This document shows positions 1-8,319 of a stretch of 64,000 nt of DNA, piece by piece. The stretch covers positions 1 to 64,000 of the forward strand of contig NCGN01000010.1 of the NCBI GenBank assembly GCA_002281575.1, given 5' to 3'. The position numbers and the translations under genes were made by a program. The DNA is from Sphingobacteriia bacterium 28-36-52. GTDB taxonomy: Bacteria; Bacteroidota; Bacteroidia; Chitinophagales; Chitinophagaceae. The notes below the pieces were generated by a model that had not been told where the DNA came from, ran no database searches, and saw only the letters and a program-made list of their open reading frames with translations. The first letter of the stretch is position 1. Each line of letters opens with the position of its first letter.

Positions 1-1081
1 TCATATTTTCATTTGTATAACCATTTTCATGCGATACAAAATATTGCGCATAAAATGATGTATTCTTTGTAGGTGCATGATTAAAATTGATACCTCCACC
101 AGCTGACTCTGTTTCAGCTGTTGTTCCACCCCCAAAAGATATATTATTAATGGTATAAGTGCCATTATCATTATTAGTCATCGTTGTCCAATTTCTATTA
201 AACGCACCTATAGCGCGCATTTCTGAGCTATTGAAAATACCTCTGTTAAGATTGTTTTTATAGCCTATTAATGTAAGTTGAACAGTATCTCTTAAAAAAT
301 TGACCGCACCAGCAAGTTCATATCGGTTATCGGTTCCGCCTGAAGTAGAAATCTTTCCGAAAGTACTTTTCTTGACATTTTGTTTTAGTTTCAGATTAAT
401 AATTTTATTGTAATCAGTATTTTTTTGCGTAGCATCTAATTGCTCTTTATCATCATATACTTGAACATTGGCTACTATTGCACTTGGTAAAATTTGTGTA
501 GCAGCTTTATAATTGTCATTAAAGAAACTCTTGCCATCTACATATATTCTTGAAACAGGTCTGCCGTTGTAGGTAATATTACCGTCCCGATCAACCTGCA
601 TTCCTGGCAGTTTTTTAAAAAGGTCTTCTACCAATGCGTTAGGTAATGTTTTAAAGGCAGTTGCATTAAATTCAATAGTATCCTTTTTTACAATAATGGG
701 TGGTCGCTCTGATTTTACAATTACTTCATCTAATGATTTTGATGTAGGCTTTAACAAAATTGGACCAATAGGGTAATTAGCAGAAGCAGTTAATCGCACT
801 TCTCTTCGGTCTACCTCATACCCTTCAAAAGTGGTGACTATTTTTAAAGTTTGATTGATTGGTATATTCCTTATTTCAAAACTACCTTTATCATCACACA
901 ACTTGAAAGAGACAATACTTGAATCCGTTAATTTAAAAACGGAAACAGTTGCCAAGCTTAATGGCTTTTTGCTTGCGCTGTCTTTTACCACTCCACTTAT
1001 TACGCCAATATTGGGCTGTTGAGCATTGGTTTGACTAAAAATCAATATAAATAAACAAACTGAAAAAGCTTTTATACCCAT
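1..1081 (-). CDS. TonB-type outer-membrane beta-barrel protein, N-terminal part (runs off left edge)
   Basis: About 360 residues are visible from the ATG at 1081. Residues 1-20 form a signal peptide ending in QTNA. Residues about 25-105 resemble a CarboxypepD_reg/CNA-B domain (GVVKDSASKKPLSLATV). About 115-220 is a TonB-receptor plug with VEDLFKKLPGMQVDRDG and VSRIYVDGKSFF. The remainder starts an outer-membrane barrel rich in Asn and Gly. Such proteins move ligands across the outer membrane with TonB energy. The gene has a copy of the locus palindrome 101 bp upstream, so it may belong to the peptide system to its right, perhaps as receptor or outer-membrane partner; that is inference. The C-terminus lies outside the window. 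Confidence 0.85.
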   Translation of the reverse strand, partial: MGIKAFSVCLFILIFSQTNAQQPNIGVISGVVKDSASKKPLSLATVSVFKLTDSSIVSFKLCDDKGSFEIRNIPINQTLKIVTTFEGYEVDRREVRLTASANYPIGPILLKPTSKSLDEVIVKSERPPIIVKKDTIEFNATAFKTLPNALVEDLFKKLPGMQVDRDGNITYNGRPVSRIYVDGKSFFNDNYKAATQILPSAIVANVQVYDDKEQLDATQKNTDYNKIINLKLKQNVKKSTFGKISTSGGTDNRYELAGAVNFLRDTVQLTLIGYKNNLNRGIFNSSEMRAIGAFNRNWTTMTNNDNGTYTINNISFGGGTTAETESAGGGINFNHAPTKNTSFYAQYFVSHENGYTNENM

Positions 1082-1181
1082 AAGTAATTGAAAATCTTTA
1101 CATTAAATCGAAAAAAGGCACAAAAGCTTTTCTTTGATAATTAAATATCTTACAAAACAATTATACATTCAAAAACAACCG

Positions 1182-1199
1182 GGGGGTATTTTTACCCCC
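1182..1199. promoter_or_regulatory. 18-bp palindrome, copy 1 of 4
   Basis: GGGGGTATTTTTACCCCC is a near-perfect inverted repeat (arms GGGGGTA/TACCCCC, T4 centre). It sits 101 bp upstream of the outer-membrane protein start at 1081 on the minus strand. The same 18-mer occurs at 5550, 11521 and 18452, each time upstream of a minus-strand unit of this locus. It is likely an operator or activator site; a terminator hairpin is the alternative. Confidence 0.6.
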
Positions 1200-1273
1200 A
1201 GCATATGTTAATTTTATAACGAAAAGGCATGGATGAAGCCACTGCGGAGAAATGGTTGAGGCCGATACTGTAG
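1182..1273 (+). repeat. Repeat A copy 1: palindrome plus mini-ORF MDEATAEKWLRPIL
   Basis: About 90 bp match 5550-5641: the palindrome, then AGCATATGTTAATTTT, an AT-rich inverted repeat, and a short reading frame (ATG at 1229, TAG at 1271-1273). Between the two copies the differences in this frame fall mostly at third codon positions (MDEATAEKWLRP versus VDETTADKWLRP), which suggests a coding past or a real tiny peptide. An in-frame stop lies just upstream in both copies. I do not recognise the peptide. Confidence 0.5.
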
Positions 1274-1294
1274 ATTTGTGTATATTTTTTTGCT

Positions 1295-1335
1295 AATAAT
1301 CGGAATTTATCCGATTATTGTATAATAATTATACA
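1295..1335 (+). promoter_or_regulatory. Tandem inverted repeats over the abiE promoter (probable operator)
   Basis: Two inverted repeats sit end to end just before the ATG at 1339. The first is AATAATCGG/CCGATTATT (1295-1303 and 1311-1319). The second is the perfect 17-bp palindrome TGTATAATAATTATACA (1319-1335). AbiEi antitoxins are known to autorepress by binding inverted repeats in their own promoter, so this is the natural operator. Confidence 0.6.
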
Positions 1336-1338
1336 TAA

Positions 1339-1977
1339 ATGGATTTTATACATGCCCTTAAGGAATTTGAAGAAGAGCCAATCACCAGGCAATTGGTATT
1401 GGACCTACTTAAGGAGTATAAGAGGCCCAATGATAAAATCAATGAATTGGTTAAGCAAAATGTATTGACCTCAATTAAAAGAGGGCTATATATGCCAGGA
1501 CCAAACAGTCACTTAAAACAACCGGATCCATTTTTAATCGCTAATCATTTATGGGGACCGAGTTATATTTCCCTAGAATCTGCCTTGTCTTATTGGGGAA
1601 TGATTCCAGAACGAGTATATGAAATCAGTTCTATTACCTTAAAGCCAACTAAAATATTTAAAACAGCAATAGGGCGTTTTAATTATTTACATGCCAAAGC
1701 ACCTTATTATACATTTGGCATTCAAAGCATCGCGCTAAGTGCTAAACAAATGGTAATGATTGCATCACCAGAAAAGGCATTGATCGATAAAATCATCATG
1801 ACTTCAGGTATTGTAATTAGGAGTACAACCCAAGCAAGAGATTTACTGATAGAAGATTATAGAATGGAAGAAACCCTTCTAAAAAAATTAAACTTAGCAA
1901 TGATGAAAAGTTGGATAGTTGATTCACCTAAGCAAAGTAGTTTAGCGATACTACTAAAAATGATTGAACAATTATGA
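1339..1977 (+). CDS. abiEi: AbiEi-family antitoxin / transcriptional regulator
   Basis: A 212-aa protein with an N-terminal winged-helix region (about residues 10-60, ending INELVKQNVLTSIKRGLYMPG) and a C-terminal AbiEi-like domain with ISLESALSYWGMIPE and the ASPEKALIDKII segment typical of AbiEi_4-type antitoxins. The family neutralises a nucleotidyltransferase toxin and represses its own operon. The frame overlaps the toxin gene by 4 bp (ATGA), the usual arrangement for this type IV toxin-antitoxin system. Two inverted repeats lie immediately upstream. The identification rests on both the sequence and the partner gene. Confidence 0.85.
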   Translation: MDFIHALKEFEEEPITRQLVLDLLKEYKRPNDKINELVKQNVLTSIKRGLYMPGPNSHLKQPDPFLIANHLWGPSYISLESALSYWGMIPERVYEISSITLKPTKIFKTAIGRFNYLHAKAPYYTFGIQSIALSAKQMVMIASPEKALIDKIIMTSGIVIRSTTQARDLLIEDYRMEETLLKKLNLAMMKSWIVDSPKQSSLAILLKMIEQL

Positions 1978-2825
1978 TTAAAGAATGGCTAGAACAATAC
2001 CAACCAAAAAACAGAATCGAAGCTGAATCTGCATTACGTGAGATTATGCAAGATGTTGCTTTGGCGGGATTAAACCGTAGTGGTTTTTTTGAGAAAGCAG
2101 CATTTTATGGCGGTACTGCTTTAAGAATTTTTCATGGATTAGATCGATATTCTGAAGATTTAGATTTTTCATTATTAGCAACAAATCAATCGTTTTCTTT
2201 GGAACCATTTTTTGAAGGAATGTTACAAGAATTCGAAGCAGTCGGCATGAAAGTAAGTGTGCAGGAAAAAATAAAAACAAAGGCTTCAAATATTGACTCT
2301 GCATTTCTAAAAACAGAAACTATTTGGAAAGAACTCGTGCTTGAAAAAATGATTCCGCAACTTGGGTTAGAGCTATCGCCAAGAATAAAAATCAAATTAG
2401 AGGTTGATACTAACCCACCATTGGGATTTGAAACAGAAGAAAAATTACTCTTACGTCCCTATTCATTTTATGTTAAATGCTTTACCCTTCCCCATTTATT
2501 TTCCGGCAAAATGCATGCATTATTATTTAGACAGTGGAAGCAAAGAGTGAAAGGAAGAGACTGGTACGATTTAGAATGGTATATTAAAAAAGGAGTGCCT
2601 TTAAACCTTTCACATTTCGTATTAAGATCGAATGATTCAGGAGATTGGACAAAACCTAGTATTTCAGAAGAAGAAATTAAAGAACTGCTGCTATCAAAAA
2701 TCAACACTGTTTCATTTGAGGCCATAAAGGAAGACATCATTCGTTTTATACCAGACGATACGGGTCTTAAGATTTGGGGGGCAGATTATTTTAAAGAATT
2801 GGTGACAAAATTGAAGTTTAATTAA
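1974..2825 (+). CDS. abiEii: AbiEii-family nucleotidyltransferase toxin
   Basis: A 283-aa protein of the AbiEii/AbiGii (DUF1814) nucleotidyltransferase family. The active-site motif GGTALR (46-51) is followed by RYSEDLDFSL with D62 and D64 as likely metal ligands. IKLEVD (140-145), K179 in SGKMHALL and KGRDWYD (193-199) match the conserved downstream motifs. All catalytic motifs look intact, so the toxin should be active. Known relatives, such as the mycobacterial MenT enzymes, transfer nucleotides to tRNA, and AbiE causes abortive phage infection. A decayed copy of this gene's 3' end lies at 9490-9581. Confidence 0.88.
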   Translation: MIKEWLEQYQPKNRIEAESALREIMQDVALAGLNRSGFFEKAAFYGGTALRIFHGLDRYSEDLDFSLLATNQSFSLEPFFEGMLQEFEAVGMKVSVQEKIKTKASNIDSAFLKTETIWKELVLEKMIPQLGLELSPRIKIKLEVDTNPPLGFETEEKLLLRPYSFYVKCFTLPHLFSGKMHALLFRQWKQRVKGRDWYDLEWYIKKGVPLNLSHFVLRSNDSGDWTKPSISEEEIKELLLSKINTVSFEAIKEDIIRFIPDDTGLKIWGADYFKELVTKLKFN

Positions 2826-2835
2826 ATTTCATTTT

Positions 2836-2886
2836 TGTCTTTTCTATTCGACATTTTTATATTACATTTGTCGAATAGAAAAGACA
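2836..2886 (+). promoter_or_regulatory. Perfect 18-bp inverted repeat with embedded -7 box before the ATPase gene
   Basis: TGTCTTTTCTATTCGACA (2836-2853) and TGTCGAATAGAAAAGACA (2869-2886) are exact reverse complements separated by 15 bp. TACATTTG (2863-2870) matches the Bacteroidota -7 box TAnnTTTG. Transcription would then start inside the right arm, which ends 3 bp before the ATG at 2890. A protein bound here would block transcription or initiation, so it is a strong candidate repressor site. As RNA it could also form a stem that hides the start. Confidence 0.65.
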
Positions 2887-2889
2887 TTT

Positions 2890-4080
2890 ATGGAAACCCT
2901 ATTTAGTTTTCAGGCCGGCTTATTAAAAGGAATTCACAATAATTTTCGCAGGTACCTACATGCCAATATTAATTGGGACCAACGAATGATTGGTATTAAA
3001 GGCCCAAGGGGTTCGGGAAAAACAACCTTATTACTTCAATATTTAAAATTTGATTTAAAACAACCAACAAATGCACTTTATGTAACAGCAGATCATACAT
3101 GGTTTTATAATCACTCTTTACTAGAAACAGCGGAAGATTGGTATAAAATGGGAGGGCGTATTTTAATGATTGATGAAGTTCATAAGTATCCGAATTGGTC
3201 TAGAGAATTAAAAAATATATACGATGGGTTTGCAGATTTAAAAATTATATTTTCTGCCTCAAGTGCACTAGATATTTATAGAGGAGAAGCCGATTTAAGC
3301 AGAAGGGTGATTCATTATAGTTTGGCAGGATTATCATTTAGAGAGTTCATAGAGTTTTCAACAAAACAAAAAATAAAAGCATATCCATTTAAAGACTTAA
3401 TAAAAAATCATCATCAGATTGCAACTAAAATAACAGAAGACATACACCCCCTCCCGCTATTTAAAAAATATTTACAGTATGGTTATTTACCCATTACAGC
3501 GGAAGGCGAAAAAGAATATCCTATCAAGCTGAATCAAATCATTAATGCAGTAATTGAAACAGATTTAGCATTTATTGCATCATATGGACCAGGAACTGCG
3601 TTAAAAGTGAAAAAATTAATTGCAGTAATTGCAGAGTCTGTTCCGTTCAAACCTAATATTAGTGCATTAGCTCAAAAATTAGACATTAGTAGAGACAGTC
3701 TCTATACTTATATATCTCAACTAACACAGGCAAGAATAATCAACACGTTACAAGCCTCGGGGAAAGGGATTTCAACTTTGCAAAAACCCGAAAAAATCTA
3801 TTTAGAGAATACAAATCTATCATATGCATTAACCAGTTCCCCAGATATAGGTAATTTAAGGGAGACCTTTCTCTTTAATCAATTGCAAAATGCTGGCTTA
3901 GTTGTAGCTGCTCCTAAAGAAGGTGATTTCTTGACAGAAGGCTATCATATAGAAGTAGGCGGTAAAAATAAAACAGCTAAACAGGTGAAAGCGATTGAAA
4001 AATATATTATTGCAGCAGATGAAATTGAAATAGGAATTGGCACTAAAATACCGTTATGGGTATTTGGGTTTATGTATTAA
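2890..4080 (+). CDS. AAA_14/DUF4143-family ATP-binding protein
   Basis: A 396-aa protein with Walker A GPRGSGKTT (38-46) and Walker B ILMIDEVHK (D95, E96), an AAA_14 core, then a DUF4143-type region with a helix-turn-helix-like stretch (ISALAQKLDISRDSLYTYIS). Near the C-terminus IEVGGKNKT resembles the degenerate restriction-endonuclease-like fold common in this family. The cellular role of these ATPases is poorly known; they are often found in accessory or defence islands. The gene has its own promoter and operator rather than being fused to abiE. The remnant at 9490-9615 suggests it was inserted between abiEii and the tlpA gene. Confidence 0.8.
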   Translation: METLFSFQAGLLKGIHNNFRRYLHANINWDQRMIGIKGPRGSGKTTLLLQYLKFDLKQPTNALYVTADHTWFYNHSLLETAEDWYKMGGRILMIDEVHKYPNWSRELKNIYDGFADLKIIFSASSALDIYRGEADLSRRVIHYSLAGLSFREFIEFSTKQKIKAYPFKDLIKNHHQIATKITEDIHPLPLFKKYLQYGYLPITAEGEKEYPIKLNQIINAVIETDLAFIASYGPGTALKVKKLIAVIAESVPFKPNISALAQKLDISRDSLYTYISQLTQARIINTLQASGKGISTLQKPEKIYLENTNLSYALTSSPDIGNLRETFLFNQLQNAGLVVAAPKEGDFLTEGYHIEVGGKNKTAKQVKAIEKYIIAADEIEIGIGTKIPLWVFGFMY

Positions 4081-4098
4081 TTAAGACTAAGATTGAAA

Positions 4099-5196
4099 TT
4101 ATTTTCCAATTTCTTTCTTTATAGTTTCTTCGAGGCTAGCATCAAAACCTGTAAATGTTTTGATGAGCTGTTTTCTTGAATTGTAAAGATAGCTTTTAGG
4201 AATGGCGTTTATAGCATAATGCTCATTTAACTGCATACGAGAACTATCGATAGCCAATAACTGTTGCCAGTTCATTTTTTCAAATGCTAATGTAGCTAAC
4301 CAATCCTGTTTATTACCATCAATAGAAATACTAGTTATTGATAGTCCAGTATTTGAATATTTAGTAAGGAGTTTTTTAAGTTCGGGGATTTCCTTTCTAC
4401 AAGGAAGACACCAACTCGCCCAGTAGACAATTAAGTGTACCGATTGATTATTTGTACTTACTTTTTCCTTTTCTCCGTTTGCATTTTCAAATTTGATGAA
4501 AGAGGGGTACTTAGTATCAAATAATTTATTCTCAGTTAAGTAGTTTTGTAATGACTCATACAAATCATACTTTTTAATTGCTGGATTAAAATAGCTAAGC
4601 AATTTTTTAATCTCTTCAGGAGCAAAAAATTGTTTGTAGCTGAAAAGCTGCTTTAATATCAAATAAGAATCAGGGTAAGACTTTATAATTTTCTTATTGT
4701 GTTCATGTACCTTTTTATCAAAGGGATTACTCGCTTCTGGATAGTTTAATACCAAATCTTTAAAATAAGGAGCATTTTGCTTACTGCCATTAAACGAGGA
4801 CTTTTCTAATTTTGCTGTATCAAATACTACAATTTCAGTAGATGTCTCATCAGCATAAAATAGTGAATAAACATGATTCGGTGTAGAAAGTTCTGAACAA
4901 AATCCAATCGGCCGCAAACCTTTAAAACCGTTGTAAACATCATAGTGCTTAATGCTAAGGAATAAAGGATTCAAATTTAATCGTTGAATCTTAGTGAATT
5001 GCAATTTTGGCTTATCCACTAATACCGAATCTAATGTTGTTTTACTTTGCACATCTATCAAATAAAGATACTTACCCTCTAGCTTATTAAATCCGCTTTT
5101 TGGTAATCTGATATTAATATCACCGTAATATTTTGAATCAGATTTTGAAGTACAATTTATTGTGCAAAAAATGAGACAAAAATATAAATAGCGCAT
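4099..5196 (-). CDS. TlpA-like thioredoxin lipoprotein
   Basis: 365 aa. The N-terminus has a lipoprotein signal with Cys15 as probable lipidation site (IFCTINC). A divergent region of about 220 residues precedes a C-terminal thioredoxin fold with WASWCLPC (C263, C266), a conserved GNKQDW segment and a likely cis-Pro in INAIPKSYLY. It would act in the periplasm as a thiol-disulfide oxidoreductase. It lies 11 bp downstream of the 6-Cys peptide gene, so the two are probably co-transcribed, and the peptide's disulfides are the obvious substrate (inference). It is one of five such proteins in the locus. The 3' end is convergent with the ATPase gene. Confidence 0.82.
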   Translation of the reverse strand: MRYLYFCLIFCTINCTSKSDSKYYGDINIRLPKSGFNKLEGKYLYLIDVQSKTTLDSVLVDKPKLQFTKIQRLNLNPLFLSIKHYDVYNGFKGLRPIGFCSELSTPNHVYSLFYADETSTEIVVFDTAKLEKSSFNGSKQNAPYFKDLVLNYPEASNPFDKKVHEHNKKIIKSYPDSYLILKQLFSYKQFFAPEEIKKLLSYFNPAIKKYDLYESLQNYLTENKLFDTKYPSFIKFENANGEKEKVSTNNQSVHLIVYWASWCLPCRKEIPELKKLLTKYSNTGLSITSISIDGNKQDWLATLAFEKMNWQQLLAIDSSRMQLNEHYAINAIPKSYLYNSRKQLIKTFTGFDASLEETIKKEIGK

Positions 5197-5207
5197 AATA
5201 TTAAAAC

Positions 5208-5489
5208 TTAATCATGACAAGATGTATGCCCAGATTTATTTGCTACTACATATGGTCCATAATTGGTTTCACAGCCACATTCCATATAGCCACCCGAACC
5301 TCCACCCCATCCAGCCGAACAAGTGCCACTATAAGTAGTTCCACTTGATCCTGATTCCGAAACGAATAAGGTGCAAGGTCTTCCAACTGAGCAAGTTACT
5401 GGTACGCTATTTGTTTCGAACCCACCGATAATTTTTTTAGATTCACTTCTTGTTAATTGCTTACCAAGATCAAAAATTTGTTTATTCAT
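5208..5489 (-). CDS. Double-glycine-leader peptide precursor, 6-Cys core
   Basis: 93 aa. Residues 1-23 are a leader ending LTRSESKKIIGG, the double-glycine cleavage motif of C39-peptidase exporters. The 70-residue core is rich in Gly and Ser and has six cysteines (TCSVGRPC, GTCSAG, MECGCE, TSCHD), enough for three disulfides. The leader matches that of the second precursor at 16374-16616 in length and pattern, while the cores are unrelated. The palindrome lies 61 bp upstream. A role as bacteriocin, signal or structural peptide cannot be told from sequence; no immunity gene was recognised beside it. Confidence 0.8.
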   Translation of the reverse strand: MNKQIFDLGKQLTRSESKKIIGGFETNSVPVTCSVGRPCTLFVSESGSSGTTYSGTCSAGWGGGSGGYMECGCETNYGPYVVANKSGHTSCHD

Positions 5490-5549
5490 TTTTTTAATTT
5501 TATGTTACTTAAAATTGAAATTAAAAATTTGAAATAAAAAATTTCACTG

Positions 5550-5567
5550 GGGGGTATTTTTACCCCC
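5550..5567. promoter_or_regulatory. 18-bp palindrome, copy 2 of 4
   Basis: GGGGGTATTTTTACCCCC again, 61 bp upstream of the peptide precursor start at 5489 (minus strand) and beyond the stop of the TlpA gene at 5671. AT-rich DNA between palindrome and gene contains imperfect -7-like elements such as TAATTTCA. It fits a regulator site for the peptide gene. Confidence 0.6.
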
Positions 5568-5641
5568 AGCATATGTTAATTTTTTAACAAAAAGGAGTGG
5601 ACGAAACAACAGCAGATAAGTGGTTGAGGCCTACACTATTG
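5550..5641 (+). repeat. Repeat A copy 2: palindrome plus mini-ORF starting GTG at 5597
   Basis: Homologous to 1182-1273. The palindrome is followed by AGCATATGTTAATTTT, the inverted repeat TGTTAATTTTTTAACA and the frame VDETTADKWLRPTL. Here the stop seen in copy 1 is missing and the frame runs on into sequence antisense to the neighbouring TlpA gene, so only the first about 14 codons are comparable. Confidence 0.5.
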
Positions 5642-5670
5642 ATGTTTTGTCGTTTGCAGTCGACAAATAA

Positions 5671-7017
5671 CTATAGTTTTAGACGCATTTTAGTAAACAA
5701 AGGTATGAGTTGCTTATCACCAGGACCAGGTGCATACAATTGTTCAATGGTAAAGTCTTTATTAATTAAAATCATCCTTGGCACAGAAAGTAAGTTGTAA
5801 TTAGAAAGTTTGTTTCGGTCAACAATAAACTCATCTTTGGATACACCCTGCTTATTCAAATACTTTTTCCATGCATCAAGGTTGTCATCAATGGAAACGG
5901 ATAAAAAAACAATAGAATTATCATTTTTAAATTGGTGTTTTAATAATTCCATTTTTGGTTTATCAGCTAAACATGGCCCACACCAAGTTGCCCAAAACTC
6001 TAAGTAAATTACTTTGTTTTTAAAGTTGGAAAGTGGAATTGTTTGATTATCCGTATTTGTAAATAAAATATCAATTGCTGGGTCTCCCTGATTTAGTTGA
6101 GTTAACTGAGCTATGGTAGATGCAATTGCATTTTTATACACACCAGAATTAATTGAATCGATTCCTTTAAATAAGGCAATTAAGTCGTTTTTATTATTCA
6201 ACGTAATGGCTTTCTGTTTGATAGCACTTGCCTTAAACCAATCATTTATTTTCTGTGGTATCGAAAAAGTTGAAGGTTGATTTTGGAGGATTGTATTTAA
6301 TACATCTCGATAAACCACTAATTTCAAATTAAGGGGATCAACTAACCCCTTCGAAAGTTTTGCAATGATTGGCCTAGATAAAGAATCACTTTGTTGCTGA
6401 ATAATTAAGGCGCTATCTTTTGTAGTCTTATGAACCCAACTATAATAAGTAGGTAAACTCATAAAACTATTGATAATATCCGCTTTAATTCTAACCGATT
6501 CTAATCGGTAAAAATCAGTCGAAACCATTCGTCTAATACTATCCAATTGTTGGCTTCTCTCTTTACTTTTAGTGAGAATATAATCAATTGTTTTTGCAAT
6601 AGACGATTGGATACCCGTTTCGCCATCTAAAAAAGATCCCGCCTTCGGAAATGGTGTAAGCTTCAAATAAGTATTTTCAATTTGACGAGAACCGCTAAAA
6701 ATAGCTTTAGTTGGGTAGATCCGATCAATGGTAGCTTTAATATCATCACCAGGCGATATATATATAATATTTCGACCTATACGATAATAACCAGGTATTG
6801 CTATTTTAAATTGAATTGAAAAGTTTTGGTTTGAATCAGGAACGAAAATTCGTTCGTTAGAGGATAAGCTAATGTCCTTAAACTCAGTCATATCTTCCAC
6901 TTCAACAGAATTATTAAAATTAATGGCTTTACCAGAAATTTTAACTGCTTTAAATTCTTGTGCCTTGGCAGAAAGTAAAGAGACAAATAAACAAAAGAAG
7001 ATGCTGAGCTTTTTCAT
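5671..7017 (-). CDS. TlpA-like thioredoxin protein with long N-terminal domain
   Basis: Start set at the ATG at 7017, which begins a clear signal peptide (MKKLSIFFCLFVSLLSAKAQ) and leaves a 4-bp gap to the upstream gene; an in-frame start at 7056 would put charged residues before it. 448 aa. The N-terminal part resembles the DUF4369-type region of Bacteroidota TlpA proteins, followed by a helical segment. The C-terminal thioredoxin domain carries FWATWCGPC (C346, C349), the classical CGPC-type motif. Likely a periplasmic reductase or isomerase. Last gene of a run 11319 to 5671 before the 6-Cys peptide unit. Confidence 0.82.
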   Translation of the reverse strand: MKKLSIFFCLFVSLLSAKAQEFKAVKISGKAINFNNSVEVEDMTEFKDISLSSNERIFVPDSNQNFSIQFKIAIPGYYRIGRNIIYISPGDDIKATIDRIYPTKAIFSGSRQIENTYLKLTPFPKAGSFLDGETGIQSSIAKTIDYILTKSKERSQQLDSIRRMVSTDFYRLESVRIKADIINSFMSLPTYYSWVHKTTKDSALIIQQQSDSLSRPIIAKLSKGLVDPLNLKLVVYRDVLNTILQNQPSTFSIPQKINDWFKASAIKQKAITLNNKNDLIALFKGIDSINSGVYKNAIASTIAQLTQLNQGDPAIDILFTNTDNQTIPLSNFKNKVIYLEFWATWCGPCLADKPKMELLKHQFKNDNSIVFLSVSIDDNLDAWKKYLNKQGVSKDEFIVDRNKLSNYNLLSVPRMILINKDFTIEQLYAPGPGDKQLIPLFTKMRLKL

Positions 7018-7021
7018 AGAT

Positions 7022-8242
7022 TCATTTTTCCTTCTCAATTCCGTTATTACTAACATTAAATTTTATGTTTAAAAGTAAGTTACGATTAGTTTCGATTTGA
7101 TACCCTGAATTAAAGCATTCCGCATGGATTGAGTCGATAAAGTATTTACCAGTATGAACATCTTTATTATACATATAATCATACTTGTAAATTATTTTAT
7201 CTGATATCATTTTTGTAACACGATTTGCATGCCATATTTTAGTATGAAATAAATTGGTTGTAGCTCTATTAAGAGATTCAACCTTCATTTCCCAGACATA
7301 CTTCAATCTAATAATTGAATAATCAAATTCTCTTATCCTAATTTCCCCTTTCAGGTACCCTCTTGCTAATCCTCCAACAGTTCTACCTAAAAATGAATCT
7401 TTAAAAAATTGATTGGGCATGAAACTTACAATATAAACAAGACCATATTTTTCATCCTTGTATTTGGAAATAAGTTTAAAGTCTAATCCATTATTTTTAT
7501 TTTCGTCAATTGGCAACCCTTTTCGGAGCATATCAAACCATGGAATAATATCACCTGAACATAATCGGGGAACTCCAATAAAATTGGTGAAAAGTTTATC
7601 CTGATATAAAGTGTCTTTAATCCAATTTGGAGATTTCATGCTTTTATCAGCATTTCGATAATATACCTTTACAAATTCTTCAGCCTTTTCTTTTAAAGTG
7701 TAGTAATTATAAATTTCTGAGGAAAATTTTAAATTTTGACTAAAAGAAAAATTACCATAGTTATCCTCAAAGCGATTAGCTACATGTTTAATTATTGCGT
7801 TTGCACTTTTTGTTTTCTTTGCCTTACTTCTAATAATAATTTCAGGTAATAAGCTCTTTAATGGCTTCAAAAGCAACAGATTAACATGAAACAAATAAAA
7901 CATTTGTTCTTCATAACCAATTGCTGAAATTTTGACATTTTTGGGAGAACTAGAATTGGGAATAGAAAATGAGCCATCTTCATTTGAAACAATAGACATT
8001 TTAGTTGTGTCATTCTCAATAAAAACGATTGTTGCAAATGGAATAGATTCTTTTGTAATAGAATCAATGATTTTAAAATAAATAATACTATCCTGTGACA
8101 CATAATTTTTATTCAAAAGTGAATTATTGTATACATTGATAGGATTTCCCAATACCGCAAAATGAGAAAACATTGAATTAAGTAGTAAAAAAAGTAGAAT
8201 AAAAATACCGAGTCTTAATTCATTATTATTTTTATTTAACAT
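7022..8242 (-). CDS. CarboxypepD_reg-domain protein, probably outer-membrane associated
   Basis: Start set at the ATG at 8242, giving MLNKNNN followed by one hydrophobic segment (about 10-30); the open frame extends to 8311 with no signal-like sequence. 406 aa. About residues 50-120 form a CarboxypepD_reg-like beta-sandwich (DSITKESIPFATIVFIEND, VSNEDGSFSIP). The rest has no motif I can name, though the layout (CarboxypepD_reg, then a beta-rich region) recalls DUF5686-type proteins. It lies between two TlpA genes on the same strand, so it is likely part of the peptide locus. Function unknown. Confidence 0.6.
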   Translation of the reverse strand: MLNKNNNELRLGIFILLFLLLNSMFSHFAVLGNPINVYNNSLLNKNYVSQDSIIYFKIIDSITKESIPFATIVFIENDTTKMSIVSNEDGSFSIPNSSSPKNVKISAIGYEEQMFYLFHVNLLLLKPLKSLLPEIIIRSKAKKTKSANAIIKHVANRFEDNYGNFSFSQNLKFSSEIYNYYTLKEKAEEFVKVYYRNADKSMKSPNWIKDTLYQDKLFTNFIGVPRLCSGDIIPWFDMLRKGLPIDENKNNGLDFKLISKYKDEKYGLVYIVSFMPNQFFKDSFLGRTVGGLARGYLKGEIRIREFDYSIIRLKYVWEMKVESLNRATTNLFHTKIWHANRVTKMISDKIIYKYDYMYNKDVHTGKYFIDSIHAECFNSGYQIETNRNLLLNIKFNVSNNGIEKEK

Positions 8243-8319
8243 ATTAGATTTTTGATGAAAGCAATGATTATAAATTAAGGTTATATTTAATTGTTTGATA
8301 AGTACCGGCAAAACAATAA

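Noticed and set aside
2044..2740. Several minus-strand open frames within abiEii
   Set aside because: They are antisense shadows of a gene with intact family motifs and show no recognisable protein features.
5597..5800. A 67-residue plus-strand open frame starting at GTG 5597
   Set aside because: Only the first about 14 codons are matched by the other repeat copy; the rest lies antisense to the well-supported TlpA gene, so a 67-residue product is not supported.
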